Part shown: positions 1-32,287 of the stretch, piece after piece
Numbering within the stretch: position 1 is the first letter of the stretch
Layout: every line of letters begins with the position of its first letter
Assembly (NCBI GenBank): GCA_026874595.1
Contig: CM049313.1
Span: 24,860,008 to 24,924,007 of the forward strand
Source: Sipunculus nudus
Lineage: Eukaryota > Annelida > Sipuncula > Golfingiida > Sipunculidae
DNA length: 64,000 bases
Direction of reading: 5' to 3'
The notes under the pieces: generated by a model
The model's database searches: none
What the model was told of the DNA's origin: nothing
Seen by the model: only the letters and a program-made list of their open reading frames with translations
Position numbers and translations under genes: made by a program

Positions 1-1200
1 TGCTCCGACGCGAAACCTGCTGCTAAAACATGAAAGTAACATGACCAATTGTTTATCTGTAAATATCATGCGCCCCTAGTTTAAAGTCAGTACCTGTGTT
101 AACAGTGGTATCTATTTGCTGTTGAAACAAATTTCCTGATATCTTTAGGCAATGACTAAAACCATAAATCACGTTATAGGTCATGTGACTTTTGGAAAAC
201 AAACGCACCAGGACTGCATCAGTTTGCCGAGAAGTGATGCATTTTGCGCGTGTTAAAACGTTATATACTTCTTGAAATGGCCTTTGAAACAGATGGGACC
301 ATTACAGAACGATAGAGCACATAAAAGTACCCTGAATTTAAGAATTTCAGATATTTTGGTCGTCCGGCAACGTTTTCTGTCACATATTTGTAAGCGGGGA
401 CCCAAAGACCTCGCTTCGATGGAAGTCAACATGGTTTGCTGTGTTCAGAAACTCGCGAGTGAGTGACGTCACAACAGCAAGTGTACCCGGACAGCGCAGG
501 TGCCGATGCGGCGGACTGGGCCCGCTTGACAACGCACAGAAACAGCTCTAGAAAAACAGGAAGTTCTATTTTGAATTTGACAGTACTTTGGGAAATGAAT
601 CTTGAAAGTTTCCTACTTCACTTTGCATATAGAAAATTTAGAAAATTGTTACGGCAAACTTTTCTGTCAAATCTTAAATCGGTGCTGTCAGTGACTGCCA
701 AGTGGAAGCCTTTTCCGTGAATTCTTCAGTTATCTTCGTTAATCTCACTTTTCAATCGAAATTAAGTAATTATTTGGCCGAATTTGTGTAAAATGTGAGA
801 CATTAGTCAAGGAAAGGAATACGCGCTGCTTTATTTTAACAGAATAACGCTTGTGTAAAAATTATTAACGGTCGCATGGATGAACTAGACCAGTAGATGG
901 CGTGCGTGTTATTTAAACACCAAAGCTCATTTAAATATGTTAATATTTATATAAAATATTTTACACCGCGCAGATCGACTGCGAAATGAAACAACATAGG
1001 TTCCGTGCACACCTTGTGGCTGGTTTCCGTTTTACATGGATAGGCTAACAAAGTCGATGTCATAATCTGATAATATGATGCGAGAACGTAGAGGGAGCAA
1101 TTAAAATTCAACTATTTTTTCTAAGAGTAACCACTTGAGTGCACTTGAAGCGCATTTGAAGCGCAGCTATGGGCAGAGCCATGATGCCTGTCGAGTGTTT
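1..1200. other. No gene recognised; AT-rich flank
   Basis: Only short ORFs without any recognisable domain are present (for example 272-466 and 463-720 on the plus strand). Splice-like sites do not combine into an exon I can support. If the STRA6-like gene continues past its last visible exon, its remaining exons would lie here or off the left edge, but I could not find them. Confidence 0.4.
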
Positions 1201-1210
1201 TAACTGGCAT

Positions 1211-1660
1211 TTAGTTGGCTGCCAGACTACGACTTACCACCTTGTGTCTAATTGTATCATAAACGGCCAAACCAGGCAGCGGGAAAATCAGTAGCTTCTT
1301 TGGAAGCGCAAGATTTCCTTTGTCTCGGGAGTTTAGTCCAGTGGTTAAGCTGCATATTGTGAAGAATTGTGCAAAAGATGAAAGAAGAATAAAAATTAGC
1401 ATAATAATTTTCCAGACCATATTCTCCGTGTTCACATGTGGGGCCGAGCGGAATTCACCATATCTTGGTTAAAATCAAAGCTGGCGGTCAGGATTGCCGC
1501 CGAAATAAAAAATACCAATACAGCCGGATTTTGTCCTAGAATGCAATGCAATTGCACTGATTCTAAGTTTTTGGGGTCGAGAAATTCATTTATAAGGGTT
1601 TCAGGTTTGTTTCATGAATGTTTGAATGAAGTCTGGTTTTGGTGGTATTGACATTGTGCT
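1211..1660 (+). repeat. Dispersed repeat, copy 1
   Basis: The block around 1355-1650 is clearly similar to the reverse complement of 9960-10260. Shared landmarks are a GAAGAATTGTGCAAAA core, a CGGAATTCA(C/T)C segment and a TTTTTGGGGTCGA segment, in the same order. A piece of its left flank (AAATCTTGCGCTTC followed by AAAGAAGC) recurs near 29530. The 74-aa minus ORF at 1211-1435 lies in this repeat and is not taken as a gene. The element class is unknown. Confidence 0.6.
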
Positions 1661-1782
1661 AAAATTGCCCCTTTTACCAGCATATCTAAGGGTATAACGT
1701 ATTTGTTTATTATCCTGCTGAAATTTAATATATATTTCATATTTAAGTATTTGAACACAATGTCCCTTCCAATGTAATTAAA

Positions 1783-2003
1783 AGGACGGTCGATTTGTAA
1801 AATGCTCGGCTTTCTTCACTGGCAACCAAGTTTCTATCCCCAATGTCGCAAAGAGAGTGGGTTGTAGTGGTCCGTATACAGATTCGGATGTTTTCTTAAT
1901 GTCCTCTGATTCCTTCCACCACTTAGCCATCCGAGCCACTGAAAGTGCCTTGTAGTAGTTATTATAACCAGTTGTACAATCCATGTTAAAGAAATTTTAT
2001 TTG
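1783..2003 (+). mobile_element. tRNA-derived SINE, degenerate copy
   Basis: This aligns over most of its length with the well-preserved SINE at 53179-53420. It has a tRNA-like head with an AAAATGCTCGGC segment, a central GGGTTGTAGTGG(T/C)CCGT body and the same tail with TTATTATAA and TTGTACAATCCATG. The B-box is decayed. The copy is old and very unlikely to be transcribed. Confidence 0.7.
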
Positions 2004-2284
2004 TTTATAAGTTAATGGCATTTTGCCTTGAGGTGATGGTGCTGCTTCCAGACTCTTTGCTTGCATGAAGACAGAATCAGTACATATTTAGAGGCTCACA
2101 ACATTATGCTGTATGCTAAGCTTTCTTTTAAAATGATAGATTTAGGCCTGTTGTTATAACTTTCAATTGAATGAGTTTGAGGTTATTCATATGATAAAGA
2201 TGGTATGTTGTGAGAAAGAACTTATGACCTATCGTGTAAGACATTACAGCAAATCTCTTGGTTTGTGGCGCGATTTCACCATTA

Positions 2285-2362
2285 TGCCATTAGGGCATCG
2301 ACGGGGTTCGAACCGGGGACCTAAACCACGTTCTTAACCACGAGGCGACGTTCTAACCCCGA
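2285..2362 (-). mobile_element. tRNA-like SINE head fragment
   Basis: On the minus strand there is an A-box-like CGCCTCGTGGTTAAGA, followed at tRNA spacing by a B-box GGTTCGAACCC. No cloverleaf can be closed at the acceptor stem, so I read it as a SINE head fragment of another family and not as a tRNA gene. Confidence 0.5.
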
Positions 2363-2364
2363 AC

Positions 2365-3045
2365 ACATATGCTATGTTTTTTGTAGTGTGGTGACGGGGC
2401 ATGACTGAATCTGGACACTTTTAGACACTTGTGCAGTTTGCCGTTTAACTGTTACATTGTTTATACAGTTGATGATCCACCAATAAGCTAATATTGACTT
2501 TGTAATTACAAGTAATAAGAAATATTTGCTTCATTTATTTAAATATATTATCTTCGTGTGCACAGAATGTAAAATTGTAGATCGCACTGAACCATGCAGA
2601 TAAGATAAAAAGGACCGATAGTTAGCAAGTTGGAATTGTGAGTGCATTAACCAGAAGAAAAACGCTCTGGTAGTGCAAAATCTAAAAGAAATTATTCGGG
2701 CACAGGTTAAAAAAATTACATGTAATATTACAAAATAAATTATGTGCTAAACTGTTCTGTTCAGTAATAAAATTCAGGATAGTAGTCTATTCTCCCTAAT
2801 GTATGTTCACTTGATGAAGTGTGTAGTATGAAATACAAGTTTCCTAGGCATTCTGCAATGGGATACAAAAATAACATTAAGGGAAAGTGTTACTGTACAT
2901 AGCTTGCCAGAGCTCTGAAGCTGAATACACAGTAAAGTAATAATCACCAATAAAGCCGATGAAAACTCAAACCAAACTTTGTACTGAATTTTGCGGTACT
3001 CAATTTGATGAAGACAGAATCCACGTATCGGACCTGAGGGTGCAT
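2365..3045. other. No gene recognised
   Basis: AT-rich sequence with no ORF, array or terminal repeats that I can support. Confidence 0.4.
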
Positions 3046-3049
3046 TACT

Positions 3050-3915
3050 TTTTAGCCCTCAGCCCTTAGGCTGATGGGCTATTGTCGTCACCCAAGCTGT
3101 CCGTCCGTCCGTCCGTCCGGCGTCCGTTAACTTTTACCTTGTGATCGGGATATCTGGAAAAGGATTCAGCGTCAGAATTTTATTTCCTCGGTAAAGATGT
3201 ATAACGACAAAATCTCGGTCAAGTTCGAAGATGAGTGACCTGACCTATTTTTCTACATTTTAGAGCTGATTATAGAAAAACACTTAGATGCTTATTACTC
3301 AGGAACCATTAGGTGGATTTTCACAAAACTTGCTATGATTATTGGGACTGATAGTCTGTACTTGCTACACAAGTTTGGTGGCGCCACCTACAATTTCTGA
3401 TTTTTAATGAATCTTATCGGATTTTTTAACTTTGGGCTTATGAGCGGGATATCTCTAAAAGGATTCACCATAGGAATTTTATTTCTTTGGTAAATATGTA
3501 TATTGACAAAATCTCGGTCAAGTTCGAAATTGTGTGACCTTGACATATTTTTCTACGTTTTAGAGCTGATAATAGAAAAAACATTTAGAAGCTTATTTCT
3601 CAAGAACCATTGGGTGGATTTTCACAATACTTACTATGATCATAGGGACTGATGGTCTGTAACTGCTGCACAGGTTTGGGGGCGCCACCTACAATTTCTG
3701 ATTTTTATTGAATTTTTCTTGGATTTTTCAACTTTAGGAAAACATTTCAACAATAGGAATTTTATTTCTTTGGTGAAGATGTAAATCAACAAAATGTCGG
3801 TCAAGTTCGAAGATGGGTGACCTTGACATACTTTTTGAGCAATCGACTTTCCATCTTCCGCATACTTTCCGCCTATCTATCCGCCTATCTTCCATTTTCT
3901 TAGCATCAATACCTG
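3050..3915. repeat. Pearl-like composite repeat with ~300-bp direct units
   Basis: A GTCC tetranucleotide run at about 3098-3122 is followed by two complete direct units and a partial third, spaced about 300 bp (GATATCT at 3150 and 3449). Each full unit contains 'GACAAAATCTCGGTCAAGTTCGA', a 'TTTTCACAA' stretch and a GGCGCCACCTACAATTTCTG end. A tetranucleotide microsatellite next to tandem cores is the known organisation of bivalve pearl (Helentron-associated) elements. Membership is inferred from that layout only. Confidence 0.5.
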
Positions 3916-3924
3916 AAAGACCAG

Positions 3925-5040
3925 TTAGTTTGAACCTGGCAGCATCGACTAGGACATGTGGTGAATATTTCTAACAATATATACATGTACTAAATGAATC
4001 TACAAATGTGCATAATGTCAGCAAATGAAAGTATTTTGTTTAAACCAACGCATCATGCATAGTGAATTTTAATGGCAATTCAAAGGGAAGGAACACGTTT
4101 TATATCACAAAAGTAGCGATACTGAAAACGTGTGTTTGAACTTTTATACGAGCATACAGTCTAAATTCTGCATCATCACCATATCACAATATCTCCATAT
4201 TAGTTATCTGCAATAGGTATCTACAGGAGTGTAGAGTATGTCATGCATACATTATCATATATTACAAATGCAGCAAATGGCGGGTATAACATGTTGCGCA
4301 CCTCTAACGTGTGTTGATTCTGTTTTCATGACAACTTACAGTCCGAAAGCCATCACTTCATGGCAAAATTAGCTTAGAATGTATATAGCAAGCAGGTGTG
4401 AGCTTCTACATGAGCGCGTATCTTGTCATGCACACATATAGTCTAAATAATAATAAAAAATCTTTCCTTTGAAACAGAAATGGTGTTCAAATACATGTAT
4501 AACTAGTACATGTTAATTAAATTTCAGCAGAACTATTTGATATTTTAAAAGCACTAATAAAGATTTACATAAATGTTTAGTTGATGGTAAAATTAAATAT
4601 CATGTTTGTTGATTTTAAAAATCCAAACTATTCCTCGTGGATATAACAACCTTCCACTTTGATACCAGACAGGATCCCCAAGTTTCTTTTATCCCTCACC
4701 TTTGCAAAGCAGTTAATACATTCGTTGGTATGCAAATAAAAGAATATCAAACAGAGGAAATCAGACATGAAATATTGATATAATAAAACCTACCCCATCA
4801 AATGACACTTTCTTTTAAAAGTGTAGTATTCACCAAATTATATCAAGTTTTGCTGATTAAAAAGGACTTTTGGCATAATTTCAGTAAGGTACACACACAA
4901 GACAGAATCTAAACAGCTGACAGGTATGAGCCTCTAATACAGCACTGTATCTAGCCGTGACAACCCGACTCAGTAGGCAATATGACGCTGCACTGTAACC
5001 TGCCACGCACGTATTCAGTCTGATATAAAAGTAATAAGCA
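3925..5040. other. No gene recognised; scattered short repeat fragments
   Basis: AT-rich sequence. A short motif near 4955-4985 (minus strand; GCCTACT, then GGTTGTCACGGCTA) recurs at about 19680-19710 on the plus strand, so at least part of this block belongs to a dispersed repeat. Confidence 0.4.
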
Positions 5041-5042
5041 AG

Positions 5043-5158
5043 ATAAACTTTATATTATTGTCTTATTTATGTTATTATAATATATAGATAATATGGATTG
5101 CACAGTTAGTTATAATTTCTATTACAAGGCACTCTCCATGGCACGGATGGTTACGTTC
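5043..5158 (-). mobile_element. 5'-truncated SINE (tail half)
   Basis: Read on the minus strand, this matches the 3' half of the 53179-53420 SINE family: CCATGGAGAGTGCCTTGTAA, a degenerate TTATAACTA stretch and a tail ending in GCAATCCATATTA. The tRNA-like head is absent. The left end of the larger inverted-arm element begins just beyond it. Confidence 0.6.
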
Positions 5159-5493
5159 GGTGGTATATATACCGGGGTGGGTCAAACCGAAGGACAAGGA
5201 GGAATTGCAGAAGGCATATTGCTATCGCGAATGGTGGCCTTGGGACACCGGACGGCCTCAGGCCACATGGTGCACATGGGACATAGGATGGCCTCAGGCC
5301 ACCAGCCCGCGGTGCGCCCTTCTCGATCTGATTCCTTCCGCAAATAGACCACAAAGATACATAGCATTATACATGTGGTGTCCTCAGGCCACCAAGGGTA
5401 TACAGGATTATCCCACGAGGATACACAGCATCACAGGGGCTTGTCACAGAAGCTGAAAAAAATTAATATCTCGAAATTTTGAGCCACAAAACC

Positions 5494-5600
5494 CAGGAAT
5501 AAGCGATACAACCCAAAGTGACATATACAGCTCCTTTAGTGTTGTTATTAAGTAGTCAAGGAGCTGTATATGTCACAATCGGTTGTATCACTTATTCTTG
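5494..5600. repeat. Foldback hairpin, ~43-bp arms
   Basis: The left arm 5494-5536 and right arm 5558-5600 are reverse complements with about six mismatches around a ~21-nt loop. The inner stem pairs GTGACATATACAGCTCCTT with its exact complement. It lies inside the larger inverted-arm element. Confidence 0.8.
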
Positions 5601-5741
5601 GTGCATTGTGGATCAACATTCCGGGATATTATTTAATCAGTCCAGGCCCGTAAGCTAGTGAATTTTCCACTTTCTCGCCGTGTGTACTCAGAACGTCATA
5701 TTCAAAGCGTTTCGCAAGCGTCTGCTACAGCACAAGTATGG

Positions 5742-5745
<4 letters not shown>

Positions 5746-5802
<57 letters not shown>
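5746..5802. repeat. (TA)n microsatellite
   Basis: An uninterrupted TA dinucleotide run of about 57 bp. ORFs reading YIYI through it are artefacts. Confidence 0.95.
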
Positions 5803-5806
<4 letters not shown>

Positions 5807-7599
5807 GGTGGATTCGGCTTTATATGCCTATACGTGTAGGCCTACACTAAACAGGGGCATTTCATTTGCAAAAAAAGTGCATTGACATCCGTTTCATTTC
5901 AGATTTGCAAAAAAAAAACAATATTCATTGTCAAACTCACACCTCAGACATCTAGCTGGTATTTTCCGGTATCTGCCTATTCGAGTGATTATCAAGTCAA
6001 CTGACTGTTAAATGAGGTTGCTTAAAATTGATATACATTCAATGCAGATAACTATCCATGTTAATATTAAACATATTATATGATAATTATGTCATTCATC
6101 AGTCCCTAAAGGCAAGGGGCACATGCGCACACAGCAGGTGTGCTCCACTTCGGCATATATCTATATATATATATAGGCCTATACCAAATCGCCAGCTTGC
6201 CCTATGCATGGTACACTGTGGAGGTGGCCCTTTCCCTGATCTGGATTACTCATAAATTATATAGTATTACCCCCCTGAAATTCTCATACCTGACCAATTT
6301 TTTGGGTAACTGCATTAGAATTTCAGACCAATAGCTTAAATCCATGTACTAACGGTATTTAAAAATTAAAACAGCAGTGCTTACAAGAAAACAATATGCG
6401 ATATAGTCAAAGTATAGGGTGAAATTCATGGAAGTGATTTAAAATTTGTTGATTACTTTAAAAATACATTGAATTTCTGACCTGATCTTCGGTGTATACT
6501 TACATATAAATTAACTGTAGTTATTTCCTGGGTGGACTGAGCTCCAGCTTTAGCGGTTAACATATTCATTGAGTAAAAAGATTCTCGACCAAACACATGA
6601 TCCAGTCCATATTTTTTTTTCTAATACTCAATTCTGACTTAATTTTCCTCATATACATCTTACCTATAATGAAAAGCTCTGTGCCTTAATCAGAACAATA
6701 CAAGCTATTTTTTTTTTATTTTTTTTATAAAAAGCAGTCTTGAATTGGTATAATAGGTTTTTAATGCAAACTGATTTAGTTTAATTTTTCAAAGGAACAA
6801 AGCACAGTGACATAGTTTCCGGTTTGGTCGAACTTCTGTACGGAAACAAGAGGGTGCTATACTACCCTCTTTGCATGAGAGGGGGCAATCAACATTTTTC
6901 TCTTTATACCCTCTCACACGGCAACAATCATCCAGTTTGGGATTATAATCAGAAGCAAGCATTGAACAGGTTATTTAAAGCTTCTTTCAGAGGTGAAATT
7001 AAACATTTTTAAACAGTACTTGCAATCTACATCCCTGACAGAGCTAAACAAAGAGGCCGCTATAAACAATATTTATACAGAAATATGGTCTCTCCCTATG
7101 AGGGTATGCATGGAACCGGACAAAAATGGTTAAACATAAAGTATTGTATAATTTTCCCAATTATAGCATATCAGTATTCGTCAGGTGGAACTCAGATGCT
7201 CAACGGGGGGGTTCGTCCGAACCCACCGAACCCCCCCCCCCCCCCCCCCCAGCCTACGGGCCTGCAGTATTCTGTGACAAGCCCCTGCGCACAGAATCGT
7301 ACTTTTAGTGTATCCCTAGACCACCATGATACACTGGCATCATATACCCGAGGTGTTCTTGAATGAAAGAAGTATACTAACATAATATTATAGTCTGAAT
7401 TCGATGTTCTTTCATGGAACTATTTACGATAATGGCGGAAGAAAACAGATCGAGAAGGGTTCACGGCGGGTTGGTGGCCAGAGGCCATCCGGTGTCCCAA
7501 GGCCACCATGTCGCCTCAGGCCACCCGATGTCCCAAGGCCACCATTCGCGATAGTATTCTGCCACCTGCGGAGGAATTCACACTAATGCTTACGATGTT

Positions 7600-8980
7600 G
7601 ATTAAAGCTGCGGCGCCAGTCAGGGGCTTATTCATAGCCCCCCCCCCCCCCCCTTTAATTTTGCTGACACTTATGCAAGTCAACTACTGGCAAGTGTTAG
7701 GTTTGTTAACTCACATTAATTTATGTTCGATTATTTAAGTATTCACACACATAGATAAAATAAAGCGTTTCAAGATGATGTTTTAATGTTTGTCCATGCA
7801 TGGGTGTGGTAATGTTAGTCCAAATGGAAAAGAAAGAACAAAAGCTTAGCAAGATATTGTATGTAATGTAAATAAAGACATATATCTTGTATAATCATTT
7901 ATTTTTATTATCAGTTCTGAAGGTTCCTATTGACCAAGAGAAAAACTTATTTTGTTTTTATTTGTTGAAATTTTGTGAAGGAAGAACAAAGGCTAAGCAA
8001 GATATTGTCTGTAATGTAAATGAAAAGAGGGTCAGACTTTGAAAACTTTTAAAATAAATCTAAACAGTATAGGGAATATATACTTACACATTTCTCTAGG
8101 TTCTTTACTATATCTATTTTCTATTTTGTTTGTGTGCAGAAGTGAAGTCTCCAAACCCTATGATTGTTCTGTAACATCATGGTTGATGGCCAAGAACTGT
8201 AAAACAAACCATGCCAGCTGTTTGTACTTTCACTAGATGTTTTCTATGCCATTTAATTTATCCTGGTATACACCAAGAAACTATAGAAAAGCTTCCGGTT
8301 ACTTGATTCGGGTGTAATCAAAATCATTTCTTAATACCCAGTTACTGTCAATGGAGCTAGATGGCCAGGCTTAATTTATGAAAGCTACAATTTCAATAAT
8401 AATATAAACCTGAAAATGGCATGCAAGTAACAGTCAATGAGTATTTTTCACTTCTAATATTTTTTGTGTTTATGTACTTTAATTACCTCAGGTCAGACTC
8501 TCTTTATTACATTTTAACTCCAACTGGCTCCAGTTTCCCATTGCAGCAAATATAATTTATCTACGGAAGAACTATGTTATTTCATTATTAGAAGGTTCAC
8601 ATGAAAAATAGATGCAGTCACCTTTGACAGATTCAGTGACATATAATAGTTAATCCATTTCCGTTCTTTTACATGTGTGCTGACCATCTTCTACTTTAAA
8701 ACTACAGTTACGTCACAACACTACACTCTTTGATGCATGTATTTTTTTGTTGTTCAAATAATGCATTTTATATAGATCAGGGCTCCACGGTTTATATAAT
8801 AACACACTTGAATTTGAAACCTCACAAAATAACAAATAATAATCATAATAATACTGCGCGAACTAAAAATATTTGATATGTTTAGTAAGGGACAATTTTA
8901 CGGCCACGTAGTGTGATGAAACAAGTTTAAATAAGTTTTCTTCCTACTGATAGAGCTGGAATATCAATATAATCTGGAAA
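7600..8980. other. No gene recognised
   Basis: AT-rich sequence with a poly-C tract at 7639-7653. The phrase 'GCTTAGCAAGATATTGT' followed by TGTAATGTAAAT recurs with small changes at 7845-7875 and 7992-8022, giving a short direct duplication. Nothing else is supported. Confidence 0.4.
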
Positions 8981-8984
8981 AACA

Positions 8985-8986
<2 letters not shown>

Positions 8987-9019
<33 letters not shown>

Positions 9020-9050
9020 TATGTGTGTGAGTGTGTGTGTGTGTGTGTGT
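8987..9050. repeat. (TA)n followed by (GT)n microsatellite
   Basis: A TA run of about 30 bp joins a GT run that ends at 9050. Confidence 0.95.
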
Positions 9051-9124
9051 GACGTCTAAAAGACATAGAACAGCCCCCTTCCCGATTTTAGGGCTGCGCC
9101 CCCTCTCCATTTCAAATCCTGGAT

Positions 9125-9175
9125 ACGCCACTGCCAGAAGATATAGCCGAGCGTTTTACCACTCGGCTGTCCATG
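9125..9175 (-). mobile_element. SINE head fragment
   Basis: On the minus strand, GGACAGCCGAGTGGTAAAAC and then GCTCGGC match the head of the 53179-53420 SINE. Only about 45 bp remain, and the B-box is missing. Confidence 0.6.
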
Positions 9176-9654
9176 TCATTACATAGAGACATTGAGCTCA
9201 AACACGTAAAATTAATATATGTTAAATGTCTGAACTTTTAGATTTATGCATTTGATATTTCCATATTGCACCAATAAAGGTTTACATGAATGCAGATCGT
9301 TAAATCTGATAACTTGTATGTAGGTTTCAAATATTCCAATAATTGGTGTTTAAGGACGTGCAGTTCAATCCTAATTTTATTCCAGATTTCGAAAGATAAG
9401 TCTTTTGACCGATCACCTCTTCAAAGCAAATACATTTGTTTGCATGCAAATAAAGTGAAATTAATTGAAGAAATGAAGAAATATTGAAATAAAAACTTTC
9501 AAACAATTCAATTTTTTTTGGTGGAGGTAACCGCCTCCATTTGTTAATGCTGACTTATCTAATTCTTAACCTAAGTATGTACATCTGCAGAGTTTCCATT
9601 TCGGTTAGGGACTACTTGACAGGGCGGTAGCACTCGCTTCCCATCATTTTTTAT

Positions 9655-9938
9655 TTTGTATCCTGGTGTCACCAAGGCCCGGTGTCTACCGCACCTGCGG
9701 GTCCTGGGTGTGTAATCATCTTCATTGTTGGGTCATAACAACGAGGAACCCCCCAAAGACGCACTCGCATGTCAGTGATGCACGGCTGGTGGGCACAGCC
9801 TTCCCATTTAGCCTGCAGAGCGCTCACCCTGGGTGGGGGCCGACCGTGAAAAACCTCACCGCCTCGGCTGAGATTCGAACCCACGATCTCCCGGCTTTGA
9901 GTCCTGCGCTTTACCCCTGAGCCACAGAAGCCGGTTAA
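9655..9938 (-). mobile_element. tRNA-derived SINE, second family
   Basis: Read on the minus strand, the head carries an A-box-like TGGCTCAGGGGTAAAGC and a B-box GGTTCGAATCTC at tRNA spacing. A ~200 bp unrelated body follows, with GGTGAGGTTTTTCACGG and a GGTGACACCAGGATA end. It differs from the 53179 family in both head and body. A shorter, decayed relative lies at 20085-20210. The 71-84 aa ORFs across it are incidental. Confidence 0.75.
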
Positions 9939-10197
9939 CTACGGAAAATTTAGGACGATTACAATTTATACAAAACCAAGATTCATTCACAGAGTCATTT
10001 TACAGACTTAAACCCTAATAAATAAATCCATCGACCCCAAAAACATAGAAATAGTGCACTTGGAAAGCATTCTAGAACAAATATTAGCGAATGTATTTAT
10101 ATTTTATAATCCGGCGGCCATCTTGGATTTTTACCAAGATTGGATGAATTCCGTTTGCCCCTATATAAGAAAATGGTGAGTATGGTCTGTTCAACTA

Positions 10198-30066
<19,869 letters not shown>

Positions 30067-30100
30067 GATTTATGTGTGTCTGTGCCATTCATTGATGGAC
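30067..30100 (-). promoter_or_regulatory. STRA6-like 5' UTR segment with two upstream ATGs
   Basis: A TATATAG acceptor at 30102-30101 leaves 34 nt of leader before the start codon. Two ATGs in this leader (26 and 22 nt upstream) are out of frame with the main start and overlap it, so they could lower translation. Confidence 0.55.
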
Positions 30101-31249
30101 CTATATAAAATTAAAAATCAACATATGTACAAAAATATTCAATTCTTTTCAGATGAGGATCCATTAAATATAAGAAAATATAAAAAATGTTCAGTAAACT
30201 TTGAGTTGTCAAAAAAGTAAGCATGACTTTGGAGCAAAATCAAGACCTGTATGTATCTCTCTCCGTCTCGTTATACGTCAGTCAGTCTGTCTCAGCGGGA
30301 AAGGTCTTCTTGTAGTTACAATGGCCTAATAATGGAAATATTTACTCGACTGGCTGAACTATTCATTCATTTATTATGTATCTGTGTACCAGGATTTAGG
30401 AAATGGGGGTCCAACCCGGAGGACTCATAATAAAAAAGGGTCCCCAGGTCTGGGAAAGGGGGGGGGGGTTCAGGCCGTAACATTTGGTCTGAAAACCTAT
30501 AAAAAAAAGGTTGCGGCGACAGAATAGGGGGGTCCGGACCCCCTGGAGCCCTCCCCTGGATCCGCTTCTGTGTCCGCTGGTGGTTCGTTAATGGATTATA
30601 ATGTTGAGCCAAAATGTTGATAATAATGTTGTAAATACAGTTGTACATGAACACAAGCAAACGAAAAACATCAGTTTATATACATACATGCAGTTCTCGT
30701 ATTGGCCGTGCGCCGTGCGGGTGACACTAGGTCTAGACCGACAGGAATAATACACATCCATACGCACATTAATACTACATGAGACACACATGCACGCACA
30801 CACGAAACAAAGATATAATATGGATATTACATTTCCCTTAGGAATAATATTGGTTATATCTTACAATGTAAATATATTTGTCCATACAACTCAACTGGCA
30901 TAATTTTTTATCAAACCAACGGCCCTGTAACACATGTATTATATCACCTTTCCTATGTTTCCTTGGGCAAAGATTATTGCTGATTCACTGTTGCTGTATA
31001 CTAACCAGTCTTACCTTTTGGCCGTATATATGTAATTACATGTAATTATATATCTCTGCGATCTCTATAACCATTACATGTATTTGAGAAAGCGGCCTCA
31101 CCTGTTGTCCACTTGACTATTCAACAAGTGACCAAACAAAGCACTGCAACCGTAAAACCATCCAACAGAATTAACAGATAGAAATACACAATACACGGTT
31201 AATGTGGCTGAGTGAAGTGTTTTACAAAGCAGGTAACATGGCGGCTTAC
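30101..31249. other. Intron between the 5' UTR exon and exon 1
   Basis: Holds a TE-like remnant at about 30400-30575: G-run, 'GGTCCGGACCCCCTGGAGCC', then CTGGATCCGC, the look of a widespread animal repeat terminus. No coding sequence is seen. Confidence 0.4.
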
Positions 31250-31400
31250 CTTCGCAGACTGATGGCGTTAGACCACCTCTGACAATGATGGAAGATGCAC
31301 TGAGTCTTTGCGTGCTTACTGTGTCAGCAGGTTTGCCCCAGTTTAGCGATAGTCTATTCAAGCCCAGTGACTGTCATTCAAGCAGAACTGGGTCGCAGGA
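31250..31400 (-). other. Probable non-coding first exon of the STRA6-like gene (left boundary only)
   Basis: On the minus strand GTCTGCGAAG|GTAAGC is a strong donor. It is the only good one in the 1.5 kb upstream of the 30102 acceptor. The transcription start is not defined; the right limit given here is arbitrary. Confidence 0.4.
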
Positions 31401-31459
31401 CTCAAAGATGGATACACAAAACTGATACGCTGAGGTAACTCTGTGATATAATAGACGAG

Positions 31460-31464
<5 letters not shown>

Positions 31465-31494
<30 letters not shown>
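31465..31494. repeat. (CA)n microsatellite
   Basis: About 15 CA units. Confidence 0.9.
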
Positions 31495-31499
<5 letters not shown>

Positions 31500-31559
31500 G
31501 AGGAGAGGGGTGTATGGGCGTTAACACACCGAGTCAATAATGGATGCACAAGAATTCAT

Positions 31560-32252
31560 GTTCAATCTCATTCAAAATTTAATAAACTCACCTTGATTGT
31601 CACGACATGGTAGTCTAGGAACACGGTTGACAATCAGTTCAGCGATATCTGCTGAATAAACTGTTCTGTTTTCCTACCATGCCCACATATAACAATTCTG
31701 TAATGCTCTGATGCATGATGTTTTGTCGCCTTTGTATATTATGACCTCGACATTTTGTTCACCATTATATGGACTTGTTAATTGATATCCAGTCCACCAT
31801 TATCTTACGTATGTCCATGCCACGTATATTTCTTCAGAATAGTAACTATATCCATATCCGTTGCGGAAATATTACCCTAAAGTGCTTGGGTCAACTCCGG
31901 TTTATTCCTGAACACCGGTGCCACTCGTGTATACGGTCTTCGGCAGACTTGACAAAAGTGACCGGTTTATTTCTATGCCTCATTACACTCTGAATGTCAC
32001 AAATGACCAATGGTTCTGCATGAACAGAGCAGCACAGCGCAGGGACTGCCTTCATGGTTGACATTTTTCCTTTGTACCGTGGATGGACCGGGAGTCCAGT
32101 ATAGCGTCAGTCTGTGATTCAGGTGTCCGTCATTATAGACACTCTGTTGTTACGGCTCTGTCCTTGGGTGACTAACTCGGTCATTCCAGGGCCTCGTTTC
32201 CTCACACAAGCATAAAACGTGTGATGGCAAACCTCGGACACGCTGCATGGGT

Positions 32253-32287
<35 letters not shown>

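Larger units (their letters stand above)
5165..7590. mobile_element. Element bounded by ~300-bp inverted arms
   Basis: The block 5170-5460 is present again, inverted, at about 7262-7590. Shared segments include TATCGCGAATGGTGGCC, CCCTTCTCGATCTG and TCTGTGACAAGCCCCTG in mirrored order. Inside each arm, short direct repeats of GGTGGCCTTGGGAC and GGCCTCAGGCCAC occur. About 1.8 kb of AT-rich DNA separates the arms and holds no transposase-like ORF. A non-autonomous DNA element with long inverted repeats is the simplest reading. I could not find a target-site duplication. Confidence 0.5.

Noticed and set aside
5658-5885. ORFs reading YIYIYI (also at 12991, 13089, 21088, 25621, 32150 and 46494)
   Set aside because: (TA)n microsatellites translated; not genes.
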